Translations under genes and position numbers: made by a program
Source of the DNA: an uncultured Pseudomonadota bacterium
GTDB lineage: Bacteria > Myxococcota_A > UBA796 > GCA-2862545
Direction of reading: 5' to 3'
Length of the DNA: 64,000 bases
NCBI GenBank assembly: GCA_913061235.1
Contig: CAJXTB010000003.1
Coordinates: 62,001-126,000 of the forward strand
Notes under the pieces: model-generated
What the model was told of the DNA's origin: nothing
Database searches by the model: none
Seen by the model: only the letters and a program-made list of their open reading frames with translations
Part shown: positions 1 through 7,925 of the stretch, piece after piece
Numbering within the stretch: the stretch's first letter is position 1
Layout: each line of letters begins with the position of its first letter

Positions 1-1
1 G

Positions 2-673
2 CGCATTGCCGTTGTCATTCCCGCACTCAACGAAGCGGGCAACATCGCTCATGTACTGGGCGATATTCCAGCTGGTGTGACCATGATTGTGGTGGACAAT
101 GGCTCTACGGACGACACCGCCAAGGTCGCTGCCGATTGCGGAGCCGTGGTTCTTCATGAATCGCAGAAGGGCTACGGCAGCGCAGTGCAGGCAGGGTTCC
201 GCTACCTCGAACGGTATCCACACGACATTGTGGTCATCCTAGACGCCGACCATGCTGACGACCCCTCGCTAATGCAGCGATTGACCGACCCCATCGCCAA
301 TGACGAAGCGGACTTTGTCCTGGCCAACCGCACACTCACGGCAGACTCCGGCGCACTCGAACCCGCACAACGGGCCGGAAACTGGCTTGCGACGCGGCTG
401 ATGAAGCTAGCCACAGGCTTCCGCTACCAGGACATGGGCCCTTTCCGGGCCATGCGCTGGAGCAGTATGCAAGCGCTGCAGATGGAAGACCCGACATGGG
501 GCTGGAACGTTGAGATGCAGATGAAGGCCGTGCATCATGGCCTACGCATTCGCGAGGTTTCACTCCCCTATCGAAAGCGACGCAGTGGGCGCAGCAAGAT
601 CAGCGGCTCGGTCCGAGGCACAGTCAAAGCAGGCACGCGCATCCTCTGGGCGGTGCATCGCTATCGCCGCTGA
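2..673 (+). CDS. Glycosyltransferase family 2 protein (5' end outside window)
   Basis: The frame is open from base 2, so the start lies left of the window; 223 residues are visible. It is a GT-A fold family 2 glycosyltransferase: VIPALNEAGNI near visible residue 5, the nucleotide-sugar motif VVDNGSTDDT at about 30-39, the metal-binding DADH at about 81-84, QDMGPFRAM near 143 and WGWNVEM near 166. No membrane segments are seen after the catalytic domain, so it resembles the soluble dolichol-phosphate-mannose-synthase or UgtP-like type acting on a lipid carrier at the inner membrane face. It lies 49 bp before mpl on the same strand, which suggests a cell-envelope role. The sugar donor and acceptor cannot be told from sequence. 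Confidence 0.88.
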   Translation, partial: RIAVVIPALNEAGNIAHVLGDIPAGVTMIVVDNGSTDDTAKVAADCGAVVLHESQKGYGSAVQAGFRYLERYPHDIVVILDADHADDPSLMQRLTDPIANDEADFVLANRTLTADSGALEPAQRAGNWLATRLMKLATGFRYQDMGPFRAMRWSSMQALQMEDPTWGWNVEMQMKAVHHGLRIREVSLPYRKRRSGRSKISGSVRGTVKAGTRILWAVHRYRR

Positions 674-722
674 GGTGTGATAGGTGGGCCTCCCCGCTGC
701 CCTCCCTCCCCAGGTCCCGCTG

Positions 723-2165
723 ATGCCCCTCGTCTCCGAGTTTCCCGAGAATGCCAAGACCATCCATCTGATGGGCGTCGCTGGTACCGCCATGGGTGCC
801 CTCGCCGGTCTGCTGTCGGACGCGGGCTACATCGTCACAGGCTCTGACAAAGCGGTCTACCCGCCCATGTCCACGTACCTAGAGAAGCTGGGCATCACGG
901 TCATGGAAGGGTTCGTTGCCGAGAACCTGAACCACAAACCCGACCTGGTCATCGTCGGCAACGTCATGCGCGCCTCATACGAGGAGTCCGTAGCGCTGTT
1001 GGCGTCGGATCTGCCGTACATGAGCTTCCCTAGCTTGCTCGGCTCACGGTTCATCAATGACGCACACAGCATTGTTGTAGCGGGTACCCACGGCAAGACC
1101 ACCACCACGGCCGTGACCGCGTGGTTGTTGAGCTCGGCCGGCCTGAACCCTGGGTGCTTGGTCGGTGGCATTGCGAAGAACTTCGACCGCACAGCCTTTG
1201 CTGGGGCTGGAACCCACTTTGTGGTCGAGGGAGACGAGTACGACACCGCCTTCTTCGACAAAGGCCCAAAGTTCCTTCACTACCGGCCGAACACGGCCAT
1301 CCTGACGTCTATTGAGTTCGACCACGCGGACATCTACCGAGACTTGGCGCATGTCCGTGAGAGCTTCGACAAGCTCGTCAGCATTCTCCCCGAAGACGGC
1401 CTGCTCGTGGCACGCACCGACCATTCCGTGGTGCGCGAGACCGCCGCTGCTGCACCCTGTGAAGTGTGGGGGTACGGCGAAGACCAACTGTGGGACGGCC
1501 GCATGGAAGACGTAGACACCACGCGTGGTGTGATGCGCTTTGCAGTGCTGCGGGACGGGAAGTCCCTCGGCTCCTTTGAGAGCAGCTTGGTCGGCGAACA
1601 CAACCTGTACAACCAGGTCGCTGCCGCTGCTGCCGCAACACGGGCGGGCCTAAAGCCCGAGCAGCTGGCCCAGGGTTTTGCCACTTTCCAAGGCATCAAG
1701 CGGCGGCAAGAAGTCATTGGAGAACCGGGTGGTGTCACCGTCGTCGACGACTTTGCCCACCACCCCACCGCCGTCAGCCTGACCCTACAAGCCCTGCGCA
1801 AGCGCTTCGGTCAACGCCGCTTGTGGGCCGTGTGGGAGCCGAGGTCCGCCACGAGTCGCCGCAACACCTTCCAGACCGAGTACGCCCGGTCCTTCGGTGA
1901 CGCCGACCGAGTCGTCATTGCTCGGCCCTACGACCAATCGAGCATTCCCGAAGACGAACGCTTCAGCAGCGACCAGCTCGTGCGAGACCTTGCCGACAGA
2001 GGCATTGACGCCATGGAGATAGACGGCGCCGAAGCCATCACTGCTGTCGTCGCCGCACAGGCCCAACCCCATGACGTGATTGCGGTCCTGTCGAACGGTG
2101 GATTCGGTGGCCTTCACAAGAGCCTTCTTGAACGCCTCGAACAGCGTCTAGGAGACGCGTCTTGA
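723..2165 (+). CDS. mpl: UDP-N-acetylmuramate:L-alanyl-gamma-D-glutamyl-meso-diaminopimelate ligase
   Basis: Murein-recycling ligase that joins recovered tripeptide to UDP-MurNAc using ATP in the cytoplasm. It shows the Mur-ligase layout: N-terminal Rossmann part with HLMGVAGTAMGALAGLL, VTGSDKAVYPPMS typical of Mpl rather than MurC, P-loop GTHGKTTTT at about 121-129, EGDEYDTAFFDK and SIEFDHADIY in the central domain, then a C-terminal domain with VWEPRSATSRR and FAHHPTAV. The length of 480 residues is slightly above E. coli Mpl. I chose ATG 723 because MPLVSEF leads straight into the fold. An in-frame GTG at 684 would add 13 proline-rich residues. Its last codons overlap the next gene by TTGA. 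Identity is firm; the start is less certain. Confidence 0.93.
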   Translation: MPLVSEFPENAKTIHLMGVAGTAMGALAGLLSDAGYIVTGSDKAVYPPMSTYLEKLGITVMEGFVAENLNHKPDLVIVGNVMRASYEESVALLASDLPYMSFPSLLGSRFINDAHSIVVAGTHGKTTTTAVTAWLLSSAGLNPGCLVGGIAKNFDRTAFAGAGTHFVVEGDEYDTAFFDKGPKFLHYRPNTAILTSIEFDHADIYRDLAHVRESFDKLVSILPEDGLLVARTDHSVVRETAAAAPCEVWGYGEDQLWDGRMEDVDTTRGVMRFAVLRDGKSLGSFESSLVGEHNLYNQVAAAAAATRAGLKPEQLAQGFATFQGIKRRQEVIGEPGGVTVVDDFAHHPTAVSLTLQALRKRFGQRRLWAVWEPRSATSRRNTFQTEYARSFGDADRVVIARPYDQSSIPEDERFSSDQLVRDLADRGIDAMEIDGAEAITAVVAAQAQPHDVIAVLSNGGFGGLHKSLLERLEQRLGDAS

Positions 2166-2938
2166 TTCCGTTCGTCCTACCGCCAATGACCGTCGAAGCG
2201 CCAGAACTAGCCGCTCACTATGCCGAGGTACGCCCACTTCACGCGGTCACCGCTCAAGTCAGCCCAGGTGGCCTGCCACCACGCCCACGCGACCTGAACG
2301 ACTTCACTCCAGGAACGATTGACGTACGTGGAAAGCTGTCGTTCAACGGTGTCGGCAACGGTCCGTTTTCGCTGGTTGGCTCGTTCATTGGCTGGAACGA
2401 AATTGGCTTTGGCGTGGACGTCGGCGTCGTTGGCCAGGACGACGTCACCGTTGGCATTGGCGGCGAGATCTATGCCTCGAGTCCCGTCATCTTCTTCCTG
2501 TTCAGCGAGCTGCTGTTCGACCTGCTCTCGCCTAGCGCCCAGGTCGACTGGTCTGCTGCAGAGACAGGCATGCTCGGCCGGGTCACCATTCACTACAACG
2601 CGCTGAAGACGTTCGAGGTGTACGCTGCCGGCCTAATCGGCCCGAACACCTACGCCTTCCGAGCCACCGTCACAGACGAAGACGGCGACCAACTCCGGGC
2701 TCGGTTCCGCACGTTTGGTGTTCGCACAGGCATCGCTGGTGGCGCCCTACATGCATGGGAGAGCGGCTGGACCTTGTCTGGAGAGCTGCGCTACCTCATC
2801 ACGCCACGTGCACGCAGCGCCGGCGAGATTGACCTGGTCAATGGTGCCGGAGACGTCATCTCCGTTCTGGACACCGTCTTGTATCAGCGAGGTCCAAAGG
2901 GATTCTCGTGGCAGCTCATGGCCGGCCGCCGCTTCTAG
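2162..2938 (+). CDS. Hypothetical beta-rich outer-membrane-type protein
   Basis: 258 residues from a TTG start that overlaps the mpl stop (TTGA), so translation is probably coupled; an in-frame ATG at 2186 is an alternative. After about 55 residues, alternating hydrophobic and polar stretches rich in Gly and aromatic residues follow, as in outer-membrane barrels, and the chain ends in Arg-Arg-Phe. A C-terminal Phe is the usual BAM recognition feature. No clear Sec signal peptide is seen at either start, which is odd for a barrel and could mean the start is misplaced. I recognise no family. A structural cell-envelope role is inferred only from fold pattern and its position after mpl. Confidence 0.6.
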   Translation: MIPFVLPPMTVEAPELAAHYAEVRPLHAVTAQVSPGGLPPRPRDLNDFTPGTIDVRGKLSFNGVGNGPFSLVGSFIGWNEIGFGVDVGVVGQDDVTVGIGGEIYASSPVIFFLFSELLFDLLSPSAQVDWSAAETGMLGRVTIHYNALKTFEVYAAGLIGPNTYAFRATVTDEDGDQLRARFRTFGVRTGIAGGALHAWESGWTLSGELRYLITPRARSAGEIDLVNGAGDVISVLDTVLYQRGPKGFSWQLMAGRRF

Positions 2939-3459
2939 GCCACCTTCAGATAGGGATGCCACTCTTCCGGCGGCACCGTCACCACTAGGGCTCGGTGAGA
3001 CGTTGCCAAGAACGTTGGCTTTCGTGGCTGCGTGGTGAGAGGCATGCGCGCCTGTGCAGGTAGACGGGCGCCCTTTCGACGATTGCACGGACCGCAGGCC
3101 AACACCACGTTCTCCCAGGTCGTAGGCCCTCCTTTGCTACGAGGAATGACGTGGTCCATCGTCAGCTCCCGGCCCGACGGACAGCCGCCACAGTACTGAC
3201 ACGTCCCACTGTCACGCAGAATGAGGTTGCGACGCGTCAAGGCGACCGTTCGGTTCCGCATACGCAAGTATTGACGAACACGAATCACAGCTGGAAGTGG
3301 CCACTCATCGTGCGCTGTCCGCACAACTTGGTCGTAGTACTCCATGACGTCCACACGGTCAGAGAGGTCCAAGACCAACCCCCGAGTCCATGGAATGGCG
3401 CACATTGGCCGACATCCAGAGTCCAACATCAAGGTCCTGTACGCATCCAATTTCGACAA
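2935..3459 (-). CDS. HNH endonuclease
   Basis: 174-residue HNH nuclease of the stand-alone type common in soil bacteria. After a beta-rich N-terminal region, it has zinc-knuckle CQYC at about 87-90, the catalytic DHVIPRSKGG at about 102-111, ENVVLAC, and a second knuckle CGPCNRRKG at about 122-130. I chose TTG 3459 because a full GGAGGT Shine-Dalgarno sits four bases upstream (3464-3469 on the plus strand) and the family alignment begins just after it. An upstream-extended reading to 3627 would overlap the divergent aminotransferase gene. The 3' end overlaps the convergent barrel-like gene by 4 bp. Its target is unknown; nothing nearby suggests an intein, intron or restriction system. Confidence 0.82.
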   Translation of the reverse strand: MSKLDAYRTLMLDSGCRPMCAIPWTRGLVLDLSDRVDVMEYYDQVVRTAHDEWPLPAVIRVRQYLRMRNRTVALTRRNLILRDSGTCQYCGGCPSGRELTMDHVIPRSKGGPTTWENVVLACGPCNRRKGARLPAQARMPLTTQPRKPTFLATSHRALVVTVPPEEWHPYLKVA

Positions 3460-3497
3460 GGGTACCTCCAATGCTAGAAAAAACTCCATCATTTGCA

Positions 3498-3509
3498 TTG
3501 ACCCGTCAA
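3498..3509. promoter_or_regulatory. Palindromic operator candidate TTGACCCGTCAA
   Basis: A perfect inverted repeat TTGAC-CC-GTCAA lies in the 84-bp gap between the divergent HNH gene and the aminotransferase operon. A further half site TTGACT begins at 3518, exactly 20 bp (two helical turns) from the first TTGAC. This is the geometry of a dimeric repressor site. No regulator gene is adjacent, so the binding protein is unknown. Confidence 0.35.
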
Positions 3510-3543
3510 GTACTCTTTTGACTCCATCGCGATATGCGGTCGC

Positions 3544-4833
3544 ATGACTGGCTCCGACCTCCCAGCGCTGCGCACCGCACTTCCGGGACCCAATTCCCGC
3601 GCGCGTGTTGATGAGCTTGCAAAGCACGAGTGCCCCGCTGTGACCGCACGCAGGGCGCGTAGGGCAGCATCCCTAGGAACTGATCAGGACGACCCAGTGG
3701 TTTGGGCCAGTGCTGTCGGCGCAAATGTCGAAGACGTGGACGGAAACCGCTTCGTTGATCTAATGGCCGGCTTCGGTGTGGCGTTCGTCGGTCACCGTCA
3801 TCCAGCGGTCGTGGCTGCCGCAACGCGCCAGACCCACACGCTTATCCACGCCATGGGAGATGCCTGGCCGGACCGCTCACGCATTGCCCTGCTCGGCTTA
3901 CTCGCAGGTGTTGCCCCGGGTGATCTGTCGGTGAGCATCCTTGGATTGTCGGGCTCTGATGCGGTGGACGCAGCGGTCAAGACCGCCGTCTTAAAGACGG
4001 GTCGCTCCGGCGTCTTGACCTTCGACGGTGGCTACCATGGACTCGCGACCGGCGTGCTGCCACTACAGGGCTACAAGAGCGCGTTCAGCGAACCCTTCGC
4101 CGGGCTGCTGCGTGACCCCGGGCCTCGCCTCGCCTTCGGCTGCCCCATCGCAGACGTAGACGCGGCTCTAGCGGGCGGAGACGTCGGCCTTATCTTGGTA
4201 GAGCCTGTACAAGGGCGCGGTGGCATGCGTCCCGCACCAGACGGTTGGCTGGGCGACCTTCGAGACGCCGCACACCGCCACGGAGCGCTGCTGTGCTTTG
4301 ACGAGATTCAGTGCGGCATGGGTCGGACTGGCTACTGGTTTGCCTGCGAGCATGACAACGTTGTTCCCGACCTCATGTGCATTGGAAAGGCCCTCGCTGG
4401 CGGCTTCCCACTGTCCGCGTGCATTGGAACCCCAGAAGCGATGAACGGGTGGGCCGCATCCACCGGTGAAGCGCTTCACACCCAGACCTTCCTGGGTCAC
4501 CCGGTCGGATGTGCGGCAGCTCTCGCCACTATCGAGACGATTGACGACGGAGACCTCATCGGCTGGGCCAAGCGACGTGGTGACTTCCTCCGCACAGCTC
4601 TTGAGAGCACAGGGGTCTCGGTTCGCGGACGCGGCCTGATGCTTGGCATTGAGCTTGGGGATTCCTCGTTCGCTGTCTCGCGCGCACTGCTACGACGTGG
4701 ATGGATCTGCCTTCCTGCTGGCATGCGCGGCGAGGTCATTGGGCTCACTCCGCCCGTCTGCATGACACAAGCGCAGATGGAGAGCCTGTCCGTTGCGCTG
4801 ACCGAGGCCATTGTGGAAGTTCGCAATGCGTGA
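3544..4833 (+). CDS. Class III PLP-dependent aminotransferase
   Basis: 429-residue fold-type I aminotransferase of the omega-aminotransferase class. Visible marks are NRFVDLMAGFGVAFVGHRHP at 68-87, a pyridoxal-phosphate phosphate-binding GLSGSDAVDAA at about 134-144, FDGGYHG near 160, the ring-stacking Asp253 in CFDEIQCGMGRTG, and Schiff-base Lys282 in CIGKALAGGFPLSA. The class uses amines, terminal amino acids or aldehydes as partners. It is the first gene of a coupled operon: its stop overlaps the start of the LuxE-like gene. That context suggests it aminates an aldehyde made by the two downstream enzymes. Known class III enzymes such as ornithine or GABA aminotransferases remain an alternative. 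Confidence 0.88.
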   Translation: MTGSDLPALRTALPGPNSRARVDELAKHECPAVTARRARRAASLGTDQDDPVVWASAVGANVEDVDGNRFVDLMAGFGVAFVGHRHPAVVAAATRQTHTLIHAMGDAWPDRSRIALLGLLAGVAPGDLSVSILGLSGSDAVDAAVKTAVLKTGRSGVLTFDGGYHGLATGVLPLQGYKSAFSEPFAGLLRDPGPRLAFGCPIADVDAALAGGDVGLILVEPVQGRGGMRPAPDGWLGDLRDAAHRHGALLCFDEIQCGMGRTGYWFACEHDNVVPDLMCIGKALAGGFPLSACIGTPEAMNGWAASTGEALHTQTFLGHPVGCAAALATIETIDDGDLIGWAKRRGDFLRTALESTGVSVRGRGLMLGIELGDSSFAVSRALLRRGWICLPAGMRGEVIGLTPPVCMTQAQMESLSVALTEAIVEVRNA

Positions 4834-5845
4834 TGCTGCCGGAGTCCTGCTGGCACAGCGGGTCCACACACTGATCACAGCCGCAGTCAGTGGCCAAACC
4901 TACGAGCCCGTTGGGCCACTAGCCATCGACATCTGGGACTACCAAGTACAGCGCGACGCGGTTGCGGCGCGCTTAGTAGACGGCCCCGTCGCCACCTGGC
5001 AAGACATCCCAGCTGTACCCGTTGCTCTGTTCAAACAACTTGAGGTAGGCACGGTCGCTCGTGACGCCGCGCCGGTCGTTTTTCGCACCTCTGGGACCAC
5101 GCACACGGGACGCGGTGTACACGCCATGGCCTCAGCGGACCTGTACGAGTTCAACGCAAACGCATGGGCGTCTAAGTACTTGGGCGAGCTGCCCGCCGAA
5201 CACGTCGCCCTACTGTCAGACCCGACCCGCGTCCCAGATGCCAGCCTGTCGCACATGGTCGCAGGCATGCGCGACATCTGCACGCCTGGGAAGACCACCT
5301 GGCACATTCACGACGGCGTACTCCAACGACGCGCGCTCAACGAGCGAGTCGCCCAGCTCAAACACCCCTGCTTCATTGCAACCACCGCCTTTGCCCTTGC
5401 CGAGTGGCTGGACGGTGACTGCGCTCTGCCGCCAAAAGACAGCCTGATGATGGTCACCGGCGGCTTCAAAGGCCGCGTTCACAAGCTGGACGGCGACCAG
5501 TTGCTGTCGATTGCGAGCCAGAGACTCGGCTGCCGCATTGTCACCGAGTACGGAATGACCGAGCTGTCTTCGCAGCTGTGGGGACAGCCGGGTGAGCCGT
5601 TCACGCCGCCACCATGGCTGCTAGCAACCGCCGCAGACCCCATCACCGGCGTGGACCTTGCCCCCGAGACTGTGGGCCAGCTGCGATTTCTCGACCTCTG
5701 CAACCTGGACTCTGCTGTGCGAATAGAGACCTTGGACCAAGGCATTGTGCATGCAGATGGGCGAGTGACCTTGCACGGTCGACTTCCCGGTGCGCCCGCT
5801 CGTGGCTGCTCGCTGACCATCGAAGACGCTTGGCAAGCCCGATGA
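4826..5845 (+). CDS. LuxE-like acyl-protein synthetase
   Basis: 339 residues, LuxE (acyl-protein synthetase) superfamily, an adenylate-forming enzyme that activates a carboxylic acid with ATP and hands the acyl group to a reductase thiol. Seen: IPAVPVALFKQLEV at 61-74, ATP-loop-like FRTSGTT at 86-92 followed by GRGVHAM, MMVTGGFKGR at 208-217 and the adenylation motif EYGMTELSSQLW near 241. ATG 4826 overlaps the aminotransferase stop by 8 bp; a TTG at 4811 is the only longer alternative. The 3' end overlaps the LuxC-like start by ATGA. No luciferase genes luxA or luxB are present, so light emission is unlikely. The substrate acid is unknown. Confidence 0.86.
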   Translation: MRDAAGVLLAQRVHTLITAAVSGQTYEPVGPLAIDIWDYQVQRDAVAARLVDGPVATWQDIPAVPVALFKQLEVGTVARDAAPVVFRTSGTTHTGRGVHAMASADLYEFNANAWASKYLGELPAEHVALLSDPTRVPDASLSHMVAGMRDICTPGKTTWHIHDGVLQRRALNERVAQLKHPCFIATTAFALAEWLDGDCALPPKDSLMMVTGGFKGRVHKLDGDQLLSIASQRLGCRIVTEYGMTELSSQLWGQPGEPFTPPPWLLATAADPITGVDLAPETVGQLRFLDLCNLDSAVRIETLDQGIVHADGRVTLHGRLPGAPARGCSLTIEDAWQAR

Positions 5846-6807
5846 GAATCGCAGACGTCAAAGCCTGGCGGGACCACTTGCTCGCGCTCCCGGTCCCTTC
5901 GTCTCACCTGTCCCCGGCGGGAGCAGAAGAGGTCTGGCTCGGAGCCCTCGCGGCGCTGAGCAATGAAGCTCTGGACGCCATTGATGACGGACCTGCTTAC
6001 AAGACAGCCGTTCTCGTCTGCGCACGTACAGTGCTGACCGCTCCCCTAGAGTGGTGTGCCGTGTTGTTGGCGCGAGGGACCCGTGTCACCCTGAAGGTAC
6101 CGTCAGCGTCACCGGGGTGGACGGACGCAATGGTCAACGCGGCAGCGCACGTCGGCCTGCCCCTGACCGCTACGACAGACAGGAGCGTGGTCGCAAACGC
6201 CGAGCTCGTCGTCGCCATGGGAACAGACGAGACGATGGACGCTGTCCGCCCCCTCATCAGCGGGACGTTCATCGAGCTGGGTCACCGGTTCTCCGTCGCC
6301 TATGTCACCCAAGACTGGCAGGCGGTTGCCCAGGATGCCGCACGCCATGATGGACGCGGCTGCTTTTCGCCCACTGTTGTCTTGTCCAGCGACCCGAACG
6401 CTATCGAACACCTCGCCAAGGCTATGGCGGCGACGCAGGAACAGTGGCCTCTTGGCGACGTCAGCCCGATTGAAGGCGCAACCTCTCGCGCTCGCGGCGC
6501 ATTGGCTCGCGTCACCGGACGCTGCCTGTCTGGGGACGGCTGGTCGGTACACCAGCTGCCGGTCGAGCACCTAGAGCCCACGGCACTGCCACGCTCCATC
6601 GCTCTGATTGCAGTGGCCAACGAGCAAGAAGCCGTAGACATCATCGCCCGATTCGGACGCTGGCTGTCTTGTGTGTCAACGGACGGCGACCCCGCACTGT
6701 GGCAGGGCCTGCAGCCGTCTCGTATTGTGGCGCCAGGTGACCTGCAGCGCCCTGTCCTTCACCGCATTCATGACGGTCTGGACTGGGTGCGCGCGACGCG
6801 CCCTTAG
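5842..6807 (+). CDS. LuxC-like acyl-thioester reductase
   Basis: 321 residues, LuxC / acyl-CoA reductase family with an aldehyde-dehydrogenase-like fold, reducing an acyl thioester to the aldehyde with NAD(P)H. The catalytic Cys is Cys174 in GRGCFSP, the same setting as in LuxC. It is clearly shorter than the Vibrio enzyme (about 480 residues), mainly at the N-terminus. The start overlaps the LuxE-like stop by ATGA, which argues for a stable reductase-synthetase pair. With the upstream aminotransferase this gives a plausible acid to aldehyde to amine route. It ends 24 bp from the convergent sigma factor gene. Confidence 0.82.
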   Translation: MRIADVKAWRDHLLALPVPSSHLSPAGAEEVWLGALAALSNEALDAIDDGPAYKTAVLVCARTVLTAPLEWCAVLLARGTRVTLKVPSASPGWTDAMVNAAAHVGLPLTATTDRSVVANAELVVAMGTDETMDAVRPLISGTFIELGHRFSVAYVTQDWQAVAQDAARHDGRGCFSPTVVLSSDPNAIEHLAKAMAATQEQWPLGDVSPIEGATSRARGALARVTGRCLSGDGWSVHQLPVEHLEPTALPRSIALIAVANEQEAVDIIARFGRWLSCVSTDGDPALWQGLQPSRIVAPGDLQRPVLHRIHDGLDWVRATRP

Positions 6808-6831
6808 AGCGCGCTGACCCCTGGCCGGCGA

Positions 6832-7848
6832 CTACTCGCGTTCGGACAGACGGTCGCGAATCGTGCTCTGATCGCGCATCTTGAGAAGCGCTTCACGCTC
6901 GATCTGACGAACGCGCTCGCGGGACAGGCCCATCTCCTTGCCGACTTCGGACAACGTGCGGAACTCGCCATCATCCAAGCCGTAACGGCGGGTCAGGACG
7001 AACTGCTGGCGCTCGGTCAACACACCGGTGAACGCTTCCTTCATCCGAGCCAGCTCTTGGCTCTGAATGGCTTCACCGTCTGGGGTGACCGCGTCATGAT
7101 CGGACAGAAAGCGCTCTAGAGGACGCGGACGCGGACCGTCATCAACGGGCTGCTCTAGCGAGATAGTGCTGCCTTGCGACAACAACAGCTCCGCTCGTTC
7201 CTTGTCAATGCCGACTTCAGCCGCCAAATCTACGATACCGTAAGCCATGCCTGCCGCTTCGAAGCGCTTCATGGCCTTACGCAAGTTGCGAGTCTGCTCC
7301 ACAGCACAGCCGGGAAGACGAACCGGACGACCGGTGTGATCGATGGCACGCGTCATCTGCGCGCGCACCCACCAGCGGGCGTAGGTGGAGAAGCGGATGC
7401 CGCGGTTCGGGTCGAAGCGCTTGGCAGCACGCAACAGGCCAATGTAGCCCTCTTGCACCAAGTCTTCTTCGTCCATGAACGGACCGGCGAGCTTGCGCGC
7501 TTCACCGTGTGCGATGCGTCGACCACTCATGGCCAGCTGCCAGCGCAAGGTCTCGGCTTCCGCCCATGCACCCTTGGCTTCGCGACCGTTCTTCTTGAAC
7601 GTGGGGTCCTTCTTGGACATCTTCCACACCAATTCAACGGCCGACTCCAAGCGGTCAACGGAACCAGCACGGGTGCGCTCTGCACGGTCAGGACGACGGG
7701 TAAGGATGTCCGTGGCCTCTGGAATATCCGTGATGGCGTCCATGGCACGCATCTCCGCACTGCGGATGGCGCGAGCGATTTCTTTCTCCTCTTCCGCGGT
7801 CAGACGCTCGGAACGTCGGCTGGAGGACGAGAATGAGGCAAAAGCCAT
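6832..7848 (-). CDS. RNA polymerase sigma-70 family factor (group 2)
   Basis: 338 residues. A basic Ser-rich N-terminus leads to region 1.2 (LTAEEEKEIARAIRSAE, 17-33), a charged insert to about 120, then region 2 with DLVQEGYIGLLRAAKRFD at 129-146 and the promoter-melting and -10 recognition helix FSTYARWWVRAQMTRAI. Region 3 and region 4 follow, the latter with LSEVGKEMGLSRERVRQIE as the -35 helix-turn-helix. It lacks the long acidic region 1.1 of a primary RpoD, so it is a stress- or development-type factor such as RpoS or RpoH relatives. SD AGGGAG sits just after a perfect hairpin in its leader (7862-7884). It lies 77 bp downstream of trpS on the same strand. Confidence 0.9.
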   Translation of the reverse strand: MAFASFSSSSRRSERLTAEEEKEIARAIRSAEMRAMDAITDIPEATDILTRRPDRAERTRAGSVDRLESAVELVWKMSKKDPTFKKNGREAKGAWAEAETLRWQLAMSGRRIAHGEARKLAGPFMDEEDLVQEGYIGLLRAAKRFDPNRGIRFSTYARWWVRAQMTRAIDHTGRPVRLPGCAVEQTRNLRKAMKRFEAAGMAYGIVDLAAEVGIDKERAELLLSQGSTISLEQPVDDGPRPRPLERFLSDHDAVTPDGEAIQSQELARMKEAFTGVLTERQQFVLTRRYGLDDGEFRTLSEVGKEMGLSRERVRQIEREALLKMRDQSTIRDRLSERE

Positions 7849-7861
7849 GTTTGGGCTCCCT

Positions 7862-7884
7862 GTCGAATGTCTAGAGCATTCGAC
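7862..7884 (-). promoter_or_regulatory. Leader hairpin directly before the sigma factor ribosome binding site
   Basis: Perfect 8-bp inverted repeat GTCGAATG / CATTCGAC with a 7-nt loop in the trpS-sigma gap. In the minus-strand transcript the stem ends immediately before the Shine-Dalgarno AGGGAG of the sigma gene. It could control translation or stability of the sigma mRNA, be a DNA operator, or be a weak trpS terminator. No U-run follows the stem. Confidence 0.45.
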
Positions 7885-7925
7885 GTGTGGCGACTCGTTA
7901 TTGCGAAATCATGAATGGGGTTCGT

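Noticed and set aside
4811-6807. A bioluminescence (lux) operon.
   Set aside because: Only LuxE- and LuxC-like proteins are present; there is no luciferase luxA or luxB and no acyl-transferase luxD, and an aminotransferase leads the operon.
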